Below, piece after piece: positions 16,840 to 24,445 of a DNA stretch of 64,000 nucleotides. The DNA lies in contig NZ_JAUSXM010000001.1 in assembly GCF_030815985.1 (NCBI RefSeq), positions 3,162,001-3,226,000 of the forward strand, in the 5' to 3' direction. Source of the stretch: Paenibacillus sp. W2I17. GTDB lineage: Bacteria > Bacillota > Bacilli > Paenibacillales > Paenibacillaceae. Position 1 is the stretch's first letter; the number at the start of each line of letters is the position of its first letter. A program made the position numbers and the translations under genes. The notes under the pieces are model-generated. The model had not been told where the DNA came from. It worked only from the letters and a program-made list of their open reading frames with translations, and did not search any database.

Positions 16840-17295
16840 TCAGATCACCTCACTTTCCAGAATAAACATCTCTTCCTGCACACTCGCCACCCGGCACGAG
16901 AACATGCACTGCTCCCGATTCCAATCAAACGTGAACTGGTCTACCGATTCCGTGCGTGGATCAGCCAGCAACGTTTCCGGCACCATCCGGGTAATCTCAC
17001 TTTCCATCACACCTCGGCTATCACCCTGACCCACCAGATCCTCCAGCTCCGAACCATAGTTTCGGGAATAGATCACATGTCTGTAACGTGGCGTTTTCAC
17101 TGCCTTAATGCACCATTGCACCCAGGCTTCATGTGCATCCGCTGCGGCTACTTTACCACTTGGGGTCAATACAAAATCCCCTACATCGTAATCGAATCGC
17201 CAGCTCCGCCCAAAGCGCACCTCTTCCGAAGCTGCCCCCGACAGATCCTCCTCATCTCCCCAGACCACACCCGTTTCCGGGAACAAACTAGGCAT
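16840..17295 (-). CDS. xkdS: XkdS-like baseplate protein (DUF2634), cluster B
   Basis: A 151-residue protein. I use the ATG at 17295 (MPSLFPETGV), preceded by GGTGG nine bases upstream and overlapping the DUF2577 stop (CATGCCTAG). It shows the family segment WCIKAVKTPRYRHVIYSRNYGSELEDLVGQ and an acidic, strand-rich C-terminus, matching DUF2634/gp25-like wedge proteins. It has a longer acidic N-terminus (WGDEEDLSGAASEE) than the cluster A partner. Confidence 0.88.
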   Translation of the reverse strand: MPSLFPETGVVWGDEEDLSGAASEEVRFGRSWRFDYDVGDFVLTPSGKVAAADAHEAWVQWCIKAVKTPRYRHVIYSRNYGSELEDLVGQGDSRGVMESEITRMVPETLLADPRTESVDQFTFDWNREQCMFSCRVASVQEEMFILESEVI

Positions 17296-17698
17296 GCGCA
17301 CTCACCACCTTACACAGCACCACAATGTCGTTACCGCCATTCACCCGCATCACCAGCACGCGATCTCCCGCTTTTAATCCCTTACCAAGAGACCACACCG
17401 CTTCTTCAACTTCCTCTTCTTGCAAAAGAAACCGTCCCGTGCCCGTTGTTCCGCCGTTTGCCACGTCAGGTATACCGGAAATCGCGCCAGCAGTCTCGCG
17501 CTCCGGCAGTCCAAGCGTGCCCGGCAACTCGGCCACGAGATAATCCTGCACTTCGTGCTTGAAATCATCCAGCTTCACGCCGGACGAGGTCATCGTACCC
17601 AGTACTGCTCCCAGCCCGCTCACAGCCTGACGAGAATGTGTACTCATCGCACCCCGCATGACGTCGGCAAAATGCCCATACGGATCATCTTTATTCAA
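17288..17698 (-). CDS. xkdR: XkdR-like protein (DUF2577), cluster B
   Basis: A 136-residue DUF2577 protein that starts at TTG, chosen because AGGAGG lies seven bases upstream and because it overlaps the hub stop. The C-terminal half ends with the family's KAGDRVLVMRVNGGNDIVVLCKV strand pair. The N-terminal 50 residues and a Gly/Glu-rich middle (EEEVEEAVWSL) are extra compared with the 85-residue cluster A copy. Confidence 0.85.
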   Translation of the reverse strand: MNKDDPYGHFADVMRGAMSTHSRQAVSGLGAVLGTMTSSGVKLDDFKHEVQDYLVAELPGTLGLPERETAGAISGIPDVANGGTTGTGRFLLQEEEVEEAVWSLGKGLKAGDRVLVMRVNGGNDIVVLCKVVSAHA

Positions 17699-18677
17699 GG
17701 TAATACCTCCTTTTCACCAGCTCAGTCGTCCCCAGCTCTAACGTCATCGTTCCAGGTCCGGCAGACAGATCACGGCTGACCGACATGACGATTAGCTTCA
17801 GTCCTTTCAACAACACTGCGTCCCCGGAGCGAATCGTATTGATATCCGGTGCCGATATCGTAAAGGTCTCCTGAATACCCGTCAGATGACTTTTCGCCAG
17901 TTTTTTCGCGGCAGTTGTCGATTTCACCTGATCGTCCTCTACCAGCTTTTGCAATGTGCCCAGTTCTTCCACACCATTCTGCTCAATTGCAAGCACTTTG
18001 GAAGGAACTTCTTTGCCACTCGGTGACTCCGACGCTGCCATCACTTTAACTTTGGTAACCGCCCCTTCGAGCGTACGCATCTGGGTCAGATCAATCAGTC
18101 GATCCAGCTCATAAACCTTCGCATTACTGCCGACCTGGAAGAGTTGCAACCCGCCGGGTGTCATCCGTGGATGGTACATTTCCCCGCCGGACTTCGCCGT
18201 TTCTTTCAGATCGGCAAACATCATCGAAAAGATCGTCTGTGACCGATACACGGCTTTTCCCAGCTTTGTCTTGGTTTCCGGCAGCGTAGCATATGGAATC
18301 TTCCACTCTTTGGCGTAGGTTTTGAGTCGTTGCGTAGCGGTCTGATCCTTAGGCAACAGGAACTCGTCCTCTGATTTTTCCAGATATATCATTCGGTCGT
18401 ACACCGTGAGAGACAACCGCTTGGTGCCGCTGTTCGAGCTTTCCACCTCCCAGATGACCGCAGGATGCAACAGATGAACCATGGATTTTTCGCCAAAAGG
18501 AACCCCGCTAATCCGCACCGCCATGCCCGGTGAGATCGAAGGCAGACCGGAAGATGCAGACACCGCCAGCCGGATGTTAGCCTGATAGGCAATCTGGTCA
18601 AGCGAGTCCTTCAGCGTAATCGTCTCCACCAACTTGGTGATGTCGTATTTGTCGTCGACAATGACCTTGTAGGTCAT
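17691..18677 (-). CDS. xkdQ: XkdQ-like baseplate hub protein, cluster B
   Basis: A 328-residue hub protein. The N-terminal DKYDITKLVETITLKDSLDQIAYQ and the C-terminal INTIRSGDAVLLKGLKLIVMSVSRDLSAGPGTM regions correspond to the gpD-like hub fold. The start overlaps the LysM gene stop (ATGA). Compared with cluster A it is clearly diverged, with few identical stretches, which argues for old separation of the clusters. Confidence 0.87.
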   Translation of the reverse strand: MTYKVIVDDKYDITKLVETITLKDSLDQIAYQANIRLAVSASSGLPSISPGMAVRISGVPFGEKSMVHLLHPAVIWEVESSNSGTKRLSLTVYDRMIYLEKSEDEFLLPKDQTATQRLKTYAKEWKIPYATLPETKTKLGKAVYRSQTIFSMMFADLKETAKSGGEMYHPRMTPGGLQLFQVGSNAKVYELDRLIDLTQMRTLEGAVTKVKVMAASESPSGKEVPSKVLAIEQNGVEELGTLQKLVEDDQVKSTTAAKKLAKSHLTGIQETFTISAPDINTIRSGDAVLLKGLKLIVMSVSRDLSAGPGTMTLELGTTELVKRRYYLE

Positions 18678-19342
18678 GGCATCACCAGCTTTTGTCCGGG
18701 CTTGATCCGGTTCGGATCACTCCCGATGATCTTTGCGTTGAGCTTGTAGATCTCGTTCCATTTGGAACTGCTACCCAGCTCAAGCTTTGCTATTTTGGAC
18801 AGGGAGTCGCCAGATTTGACGGTGTAGGTCTTGCTACTCTTTTTCAAATCGGTACGAGAACCTGACTTGCCCCCGGATGCCGCAGAGCCCACCTTTTCCA
18901 CCTTGGAATCCCGCCATGTGCGTAGGGTCAGGTCGAAATAAATATCCCCTGTCTCCCCCCCACGAAAGCTCGAATTAAGCGAAACAATAAAAACAGGCAC
19001 GTTCACGCCCGTCTCTGAAATGATGAAACGCAGCGGCTTTTTCGATACCAGAAACGTATTCAGCATATTCATCGCTACCCGCGGATCTGGAAAATCTTCT
19101 TTGTCCATGCAATAGAAGGCATCATACTCTTTGGGAAAAAAAGAAGAGAAGGTGATCTCCTTCACCTTCTCCCCTTGCGCAAAATCAAACTCGCCATGCT
19201 CCAGCATATTAATCGTTTCATACCCTTTGGACCTGGAAATACTCACCTCTTCCGGGTTCACCGGGAATTGAAATGAAGTGCCGCCATCCTTCAGCGTAAA
19301 TGCCATTTTGTTAGGACCTACTTCATCTTTAAGTACAGACAT
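18674..19342 (-). CDS. xkdP: XkdP-like LysM baseplate protein, cluster B
   Basis: A 222-residue partner of the cluster A protein with an N-terminal part (SFQFPVNPEEVSISRSKGYETINML, then KKPLRFIISETGVNVP) and a C-terminal LysM domain (about 167-222; YTVKSGDSLSKIAKLELG...RIKPGQKLVM). The linker is Ser/Gly/Lys rich. LysM placement at the hub matches PBSX XkdP. It lies 18 bases after the tape measure. Confidence 0.9.
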   Translation of the reverse strand: MSVLKDEVGPNKMAFTLKDGGTSFQFPVNPEEVSISRSKGYETINMLEHGEFDFAQGEKVKEITFSSFFPKEYDAFYCMDKEDFPDPRVAMNMLNTFLVSKKPLRFIISETGVNVPVFIVSLNSSFRGGETGDIYFDLTLRTWRDSKVEKVGSAASGGKSGSRTDLKKSSKTYTVKSGDSLSKIAKLELGSSSKWNEIYKLNAKIIGSDPNRIKPGQKLVMP

Positions 19343-19360
19343 ACACGGCCTCCTTTCTGC

Positions 19361-21106
19361 TTAGGCCATAATCGTTTTTCGGTTTTCCATCGCACGGCGG
19401 AACTCGCCCGTAATCCGTTGTCCGACCTGCTTGGTAACAGCATCGTAATCAATCGCATTTTCGCGCACAGTCACCTGCACCGCACCTGGTGGAATATTTA
19501 TTGCAATCTGATTGGTAGTTTCTGTTTTGAAATCCTTCAAGTATCCGGACAGACTGCTCATCTGGTCTTCGGATATCTGTACCGTCATCGTGGACGATTT
19601 TCCATTCGTCTGCGCACCGTTACCAAGCGCCATCGCTTGGTTCTGCATCATGCTTGTTCCCATGAATCCAGCAGAGGTAGGCTGGCCGACCTTGCTGTTC
19701 ATATATGCGGCTGGGCCTGTCATAGTCAGTGCCGGTGGCATATATGCAGGGGCCATCTGGGGGCCTGTTGCAACTGGAGACGGTGCGGCCACCGTTGCTG
19801 CCGAGACCGTCTTCTCTTCTTTTTTGGAACCAAAACCAAAGAAGTTGGATATGCCATCGGTGATTTTTTTTGTTTTCTCAGAGACGTAATCGGCTGCACC
19901 CGACAATGCATCACCTACACCTTCGGTAGCACTAGACATAAAGTTTCCAATATCCTTCGCTTTGTCTCCAATCCAACCGCCTGCTGTACTTCCGGCCCAA
20001 CCACCTACTGCACCACCGACCCATGTCCCGATGCCAGGCAAAAGAACGCTACCGATGGCGCTACCAATCGCAGTACCTGCTGTGCCGCCAATCATGGAAC
20101 CCACCGCTCGGCCACGCTCTTCCGGGGGTGCTGTCGCTACATTCGCCACATCAGCAAGCATGCTGATGGGCCCAAGCAACCTTTTAGCTCCTTTGGCAAA
20201 GCCACTACTTAAATTATCCATCAATCCATTACCAGCCAGCATGTCGGTTAATGATCCCAATCCACCATCCGCAAACCCTAATCTACCGCTTCCTCGTATT
20301 CTTCTACCCCCTCCCCTATTACGGTTGCGATCGGCCGGAGGAGTTGGAGTATCAGGTACAGGATTGGGTACTGGTGATGGGCCCCGGTTCGAACGATTAC
20401 TAGACCTTCTACCACTTCGGTAATTTCGTCTTCCACGATCTGATCCACCACCATCCGCATTCGGTGAACGAACTCTACGGTTTTTGCCCATCTTTCCACC
20501 TGTGCAACAGCAGCATTTGGATGCTGGACTTCTGGTTGGATCAGATGCAGGACTTTCTTCTTTTTTCTTTTTGAACAAATTTATAAATTTACCAACTTTA
20601 TCAATGATGTTATCAAAAATATCATTGAGGTTATTAAAAAATTCCATCCAAGTGTTAGCCTTATCAATCCAGCTATCTTCTTCTTTCGCATTGTTAGTGA
20701 TATTTTTATTATTTTGAATCACGACAGCCATAGTTGGACTCGAAGCCCCTCCTTTACCCATCGCCACTTCAATCTTCTGCCGAACTTCAAGGGATACTGT
20801 TCCCGAAGCCGTAACCATCTGGTCCCTGAATCTATTCAGTTTAACCCATGCGCGATCCAGTGCCGGACTCAGCTTATCAATCAACCCAATCGTCGGTGTA
20901 ATTCGCAGCCTGCTGATTCGCACAGCCATACTATAAATATGCTCCAACCTGCGTCCAGTCGTTCTCAGCTCATTATTCACCTTGATCAGACTCTGATATC
21001 GAACTCTACCCAGACGTTCCGTCGAGCGTTGGATCTGATCCAGATAACGAAGGGTCGTCCGCATTTCCGCATTGGATTTGGATAAACCTACAATCATTTC
21101 TGCCAT
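19361..21106 (-). CDS. Short tape measure-like protein with Cys and RG-rich insert, cluster B
   Basis: A 581-residue protein in the tape measure position, with a helical N-terminal 180 residues and a C-terminal beta-like IAINIPPGAVQVTVRENAIDY end. Three odd features are visible: a CCCC run at residues 198-201, an Arg/Gly/Asn/Ser-rich low-complexity stretch at 205-275, and a glycine-zipper region (GxxxG repeats) at 332-380 that could insert in membranes. It lacks the large hydrophobic segments of the cluster A protein. By 0.15 nm per residue the tail would be near 87 nm. The function is inferred from position; the low-complexity insert may be disordered. Confidence 0.75.
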   Translation of the reverse strand: MAEMIVGLSKSNAEMRTTLRYLDQIQRSTERLGRVRYQSLIKVNNELRTTGRRLEHIYSMAVRISRLRITPTIGLIDKLSPALDRAWVKLNRFRDQMVTASGTVSLEVRQKIEVAMGKGGASSPTMAVVIQNNKNITNNAKEEDSWIDKANTWMEFFNNLNDIFDNIIDKVGKFINLFKKKKEESPASDPTRSPASKCCCCTGGKMGKNRRVRSPNADGGGSDRGRRNYRSGRRSSNRSNRGPSPVPNPVPDTPTPPADRNRNRGGGRRIRGSGRLGFADGGLGSLTDMLAGNGLMDNLSSGFAKGAKRLLGPISMLADVANVATAPPEERGRAVGSMIGGTAGTAIGSAIGSVLLPGIGTWVGGAVGGWAGSTAGGWIGDKAKDIGNFMSSATEGVGDALSGAADYVSEKTKKITDGISNFFGFGSKKEEKTVSAATVAAPSPVATGPQMAPAYMPPALTMTGPAAYMNSKVGQPTSAGFMGTSMMQNQAMALGNGAQTNGKSSTMTVQISEDQMSSLSGYLKDFKTETTNQIAINIPPGAVQVTVRENAIDYDAVTKQVGQRITGEFRRAMENRKTIMA

Positions 21107-21130
21107 TTTTTCACCTCCTGCCCTATTTCG

Positions 21131-21723
21131 TTATCGATTCATTTGCGAAGTTATCGCTGACATTTCCTCTTCCGAGAACGCAATTAACAGCGAGCGCTCT
21201 CCACGTGGCAAAGACCAGAACTCTCCGGGCCGGAGATGATGACGCACCCACATGTGATACAGGAACGTAGTCATCCCGCCGGAGTGAATCAGTTTTTTAG
21301 GTCTTCAATCTCCACACCAAAGCCAGACAGCTCCAGCACTTTATCACCTACGGCATCCAATTCACCAGCCAGCAGCATGCGGCGAACTGCCTGTTCTCCA
21401 CCAGACAGCTTCATGCGGCCTGTAATGCGGGTGTCTCCCCAGCCAGACAGTTCCAGGCTGCGGACTTTCAATTTCACCGTTGCTTCGGAAATGAGCAGCG
21501 CGTTAAACGTTTCGGTGTCCACCTTTTCCTCGGTGCGGCCTTTGGTCGTTTTTCGAATGGTACAGCGTTCGCGAATGTGATCCACTTTGGAGGACGTCAG
21601 CCCACGCAAGGTCAACAGCAGATCCAGACGCTGAATGCGCACATTCTCCTCTGGCAAACGTTCTGCTGCTTCAAACAACTGATCCAAAATCTGTTCTTCG
21701 GACATATTTTCATTCATACTCAT
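21131..21723 (-). CDS. Chaperone -1 frameshift product (gpGT-like), cluster B
   Basis: Slippage at AAAAAAC (21298-21292) would let ribosomes bypass the TGA and read 53 further codons (LIHSGGMTTFLYHMWVRHHL and on, including FWSLPRGERSLLIAFSEEEM) to a TAA at 21131, just before the tape measure ribosome binding site. The resulting fusion is about 196 residues. The extension has no start of its own. Compare the F-S-x-x-E-R-x-x-I motif in cluster A's extension (FSMRERAAI), which suggests that both extensions are related. Confidence 0.8.
21289..21723 (-). CDS. xkdN: XkdN-like tail assembly chaperone, cluster B
   Basis: A 144-residue chaperone starting MSMNENMSEEQILDQ with GGAG ten bases upstream. 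The middle contains RLDLLLTLRGLTSSKVDHIRERCTIRKT and a conserved end (LLAGELDAVGDKVLELSGFGVEIEDLKN) parallel to cluster A's LLPGEFASLGEQVQKLNGFNQDMNELVDDVKN, which shows common descent. It ends on the slippery heptamer and a TGA. It is probably the un-shifted product. Confidence 0.87.
   Translation of the reverse strand: MSMNENMSEEQILDQLFEAAERLPEENVRIQRLDLLLTLRGLTSSKVDHIRERCTIRKTTKGRTEEKVDTETFNALLISEATVKLKVRSLELSGWGDTRITGRMKLSGGEQAVRRMLLAGELDAVGDKVLELSGFGVEIEDLKN
21292..21298 (-). promoter_or_regulatory. Slippery heptamer AAAAAAC for -1 frameshift, cluster B
   Basis: The zero frame reads CTA AAA AAC TGA on the minus strand, placing A AAA AAC in the correct phase immediately before the stop. 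The -1 frame then stays open for 53 codons. Same heptamer, phase and distance to the stop as in cluster A. Confidence 0.8.
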
Positions 21724-21897
21724 CGGGTGTTATCTCCTTCTTATTTCATAAATGGGTTTATCTATGCCAGCTTCCAAGCCTGTAGCGACAACAAAGAGAC
21801 CGAGATCATCTCGGCCTGCATTGGTGTCCATATTATACGAAGTAACCACGCAATCACGCTTGAGCAAACCAGCTCAATAACGTGCCTATTCCAAAGC

Positions 21898-22305
21898 TTA
21901 GTTCGCCACAATCGGATTCAGCAATTCAAATCCTTCAAACGTAAAGCCCGTTTCCTCCGGTACTTCTTCGCCGGCTGTCCAGTTGGCAAGCTGGATTTTG
22001 TCCACCATGCAACCTCTCAGCAATACACTCTCATGTCCATACGATTCTGGGTCGTTCAGCTTGGAAATAATCTCGAATTTGGTGAAGCCGCGCTGGATCA
22101 TATCGGAAGTGACTTTGTAGCCCGTCATCGTGCCTGTTCCTTTTTTCGCGCCGTTTTTGTGCACCTTCCAGTCGTTACCGACCAGGTTCAGCTCACGCTT
22201 TTCAATCTCCACACTCGCTTCCAACTTGTTAATGTTTGTCTGCCACACACCATCGATATGCAACTGACCATGGGTACCGAGAATTACTCTTGACGCATCC
22301 AACAT
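21898..22305 (-). CDS. xkdM: XkdM-like tail tube protein, cluster B
   Basis: A 135-residue tube protein with the family's MLDASRVILGTHGQLHIDGVWQTN start and KLEASVEIEKRELNLVGNDWKVHKNGAKKGTGTM, a beta strand pattern parallel to the cluster A tube. It is followed by FTFEGFELLNPIVAN at the C-terminus, matching VSFTFEDVDMPVSFNLPK in cluster A. A CCTCC-type complement gives a good AAGGAGG leader. It forms the inner tube of the second particle. Confidence 0.9.
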   Translation of the reverse strand: MLDASRVILGTHGQLHIDGVWQTNINKLEASVEIEKRELNLVGNDWKVHKNGAKKGTGTMTGYKVTSDMIQRGFTKFEIISKLNDPESYGHESVLLRGCMVDKIQLANWTAGEEVPEETGFTFEGFELLNPIVAN

Positions 22306-22354
22306 ATATTTTCCTCCTTAAAATTAAAAAATCACGTTTTCCTTTCACACAACC

Positions 22355-23818
22355 TTATTGCACGTAAAATGTACCAAACAACTGCTCCATTACATCCGTC
22401 AGCTTCACATTCCATTGCAGGAATACCTGATCTGCTTCCGGTTTGAGAACTGGTGCCGCACCGTAATAAGCCGGGTCGAGAATGACATCATAACCGTCAG
22501 CTTCAATCACATTACTCTGTGCGAGCAACGCCAAATAGGCCTTCATGGCACTAATCAGTGCCTGACGACCCTCTTCGGTATTGTTCACTTTACCGATATA
22601 CGTATCTTCCGCGGAGCGCTGCAAATCCGTGTTGATCGCGTCCAACACACGAATGGAACGGATTTTTTTCCACGCATTATTCTGTCCAGCGGCTGGCGTT
22701 ACCAGTGTGTTTACACCGCGAAGTGCTTTCACCTGACGACCATCATGGAAGAAAATAAATACACCATTCTGTACCGCCTGCTCCTGTTCTGCACGCGTCC
22801 AGCGACGTGTCACATCATCGAACGGAGTAGCCGCATAGGTTGTGGATTGGCTCAGACGTTGTCCGGCAATCAGTCCCGCAACATAGGCGGACGTTTCCGC
22901 CGAGCTGTAGAATGCATCTCCAAGGCGTACGCCTGTACCGACATTAATCACACCTTCATGGTTGAGCGTAAGCGAACGTGCTGCCGCTTTTTGTGCTGCT
23001 GTAGCAGAAGTGTCATCCGCTGCGGAACCGCCAAATACAGCCACCACCGGTTTACCTTCACTACGCACACGTTTCACCCATGCCGCAAAACTCGCAAGCA
23101 GAGGTGCATCTGCCGCCTGATCCAAAGCCAAGACGTCGAATTGCTCCCCTTCCAGCGCGCCCTGTACAGCAATGTACTCAGCATTGGTCCGGTCATCGTT
23201 GCCACTTACGCCGCCTTTGAATGCCGCCCCCGCAATTGTTGCAACTACAGCTGCACCATCGCCAATCGCCTGAGCCGTTACCCAGACATTTTGTTCATCC
23301 GCGTTAATCTCTTTTGCCAGAGAAGCTGCTGTAATATCCGCTGTCAGGAGCGCATACAACATCCGGTTACCTTCGAAGAGACGCACTTCATGTTTCGTAT
23401 TATCAATCACACCTGGCTGGATGGTGACGTAGAATCCATTTGCACGATCCCCCGGATACTTCGCGTCCAGTTGCAGCACATTGGCATCACTGCTGTCCTT
23501 CAAGGTAAGCGTGGCTACTTTGGCCGCAGCACTTGCTACCCGATAAGCGAGCAACTTCTTCGGCCCACCCAACAGGGCGAGCTTCAAGGACGTATAAGCC
23601 GTACCGTTGTCCAGCACATTCGACGCATAGATACGTTCAATCGCCGCTTCGCTCCCTACTTCAACAAAAGTCCCCACAGGACCCCAGTTGGCCTTGATTG
23701 GTACCACGACCGTTCCCCGCGTACCTGCCTGAATGGCCGAGGATGCTGCCGCCTGAAAATTCATATATAAGCCCGGAAGGACCGGACGATTCGTTTGCTC
23801 CCAATTTCCGCCTGCCAT
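22355..23818 (-). CDS. xkdK: XkdK-like tail sheath protein, cluster B
   Basis: A 487-residue sheath protein with the same signature ends as cluster A: MAGGNWEQTNRPVLPGLYMNF at the N-terminus and RVLDAINTDLQRSAEDTYIGKVNNTEEGR near the C-terminus. It is 49 residues longer, mostly in a middle domain (AAAKVATLTLKDSSDANVLQ and following) that probably forms the surface of the sheath. The start overlaps the small upstream gene by one base. Confidence 0.95.
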   Translation of the reverse strand: MAGGNWEQTNRPVLPGLYMNFQAAASSAIQAGTRGTVVVPIKANWGPVGTFVEVGSEAAIERIYASNVLDNGTAYTSLKLALLGGPKKLLAYRVASAAAKVATLTLKDSSDANVLQLDAKYPGDRANGFYVTIQPGVIDNTKHEVRLFEGNRMLYALLTADITAASLAKEINADEQNVWVTAQAIGDGAAVVATIAGAAFKGGVSGNDDRTNAEYIAVQGALEGEQFDVLALDQAADAPLLASFAAWVKRVRSEGKPVVAVFGGSAADDTSATAAQKAAARSLTLNHEGVINVGTGVRLGDAFYSSAETSAYVAGLIAGQRLSQSTTYAATPFDDVTRRWTRAEQEQAVQNGVFIFFHDGRQVKALRGVNTLVTPAAGQNNAWKKIRSIRVLDAINTDLQRSAEDTYIGKVNNTEEGRQALISAMKAYLALLAQSNVIEADGYDVILDPAYYGAAPVLKPEADQVFLQWNVKLTDVMEQLFGTFYVQ

Positions 23819-24018
23819 TATCCCTTCACCTTCGCTTTCATAAATTGGTTAATTCGTTCTTGCGTTTCTTCAATGGAAAACGTCTCTTGCGCCGCTTCGT
23901 ACAGCGCACCGTACAGCACCTCTGCCTTAACGGCAAAGAGGGCTTCTGCATGATTCATCAGTTCTGCCCGTGTATACCGCGGGGCTGTCTGTTTGCTTTT
24001 TTTCACCGAGCTTGCCAT
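23818..24018 (-). CDS. YqzN/YkzM-like small tail protein, cluster B
   Basis: A 66-residue protein (MASSVKKSKQTAPRYT), with GAGGTG eight bases before the chosen ATG; an ATG six bases upstream is an alternative. Residues LMNHAEALFAVKAEVLYGALYEAAQETFSIEETQERINQFMK form a helical domain like the cluster A copy. It precedes the sheath as YkzM does in PBSX. Its role is unknown. Confidence 0.78.
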   Translation of the reverse strand: MASSVKKSKQTAPRYTRAELMNHAEALFAVKAEVLYGALYEAAQETFSIEETQERINQFMKAKVKG

Positions 24019-24179
24019 TGCCATCTCACCTCATTTGTTGGACTACTAATTTTGAAACATTGATCTTTAAGGTTGACCTATGAATTTTTGATCCTATGAA
24101 CCTATGAATTTGAAGCTATAATGTTGAAGCTACATCTATCATCTCAAAGCTATAATCTGGAACCACTCTTAAAAGTGCA

Positions 24180-24385
24180 TGTTCAAAAAGATCGGTTTTC
24201 AGTACCGAGAAGATGGGATGAAGTTAGAAATGGAGTAGCAGAGCGTAGGGAAAACTACGTGAGCAACTACAATGTTTCCAAAGGAAACATACTTCGTAAG
24301 CTTATGCTTATTCGGCTGAATTCCATATTCGATGCTGATGATGCCGTTAGGCATCCTTTGTAATCAAAAGCACGCTTTTTGAACA
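24180..24385. mobile_element. MITE-like element with TGTTCAAAAAG inverted ends
   Basis: A 206-bp non-coding element begins TGTTCAAAAAG (24180-24190) and ends with its exact inverse CTTTTTGAACA (24375-24385); similarity continues imperfectly for another ten bases (GGTTTTCA against GCTTTTGA). No transposase is encoded; an 80-codon frame across it resembles nothing. It lies between the first gene of cluster B and the rest, where the neighbours otherwise nearly touch. No target duplication is obvious. Confidence 0.6.
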
Positions 24386-24445
24386 ACCTCTAATAGAAGG
24401 TTCCTCTCGACTAACGTTTACTCCATACCTTTGCTATGGTGAATC

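Noticed and set aside
24121..24363. 80-codon plus-strand frame across the MITE-like element
   Set aside because: It lies almost wholly inside the inverted-end element, has no ribosome binding site and no recognisable protein features.
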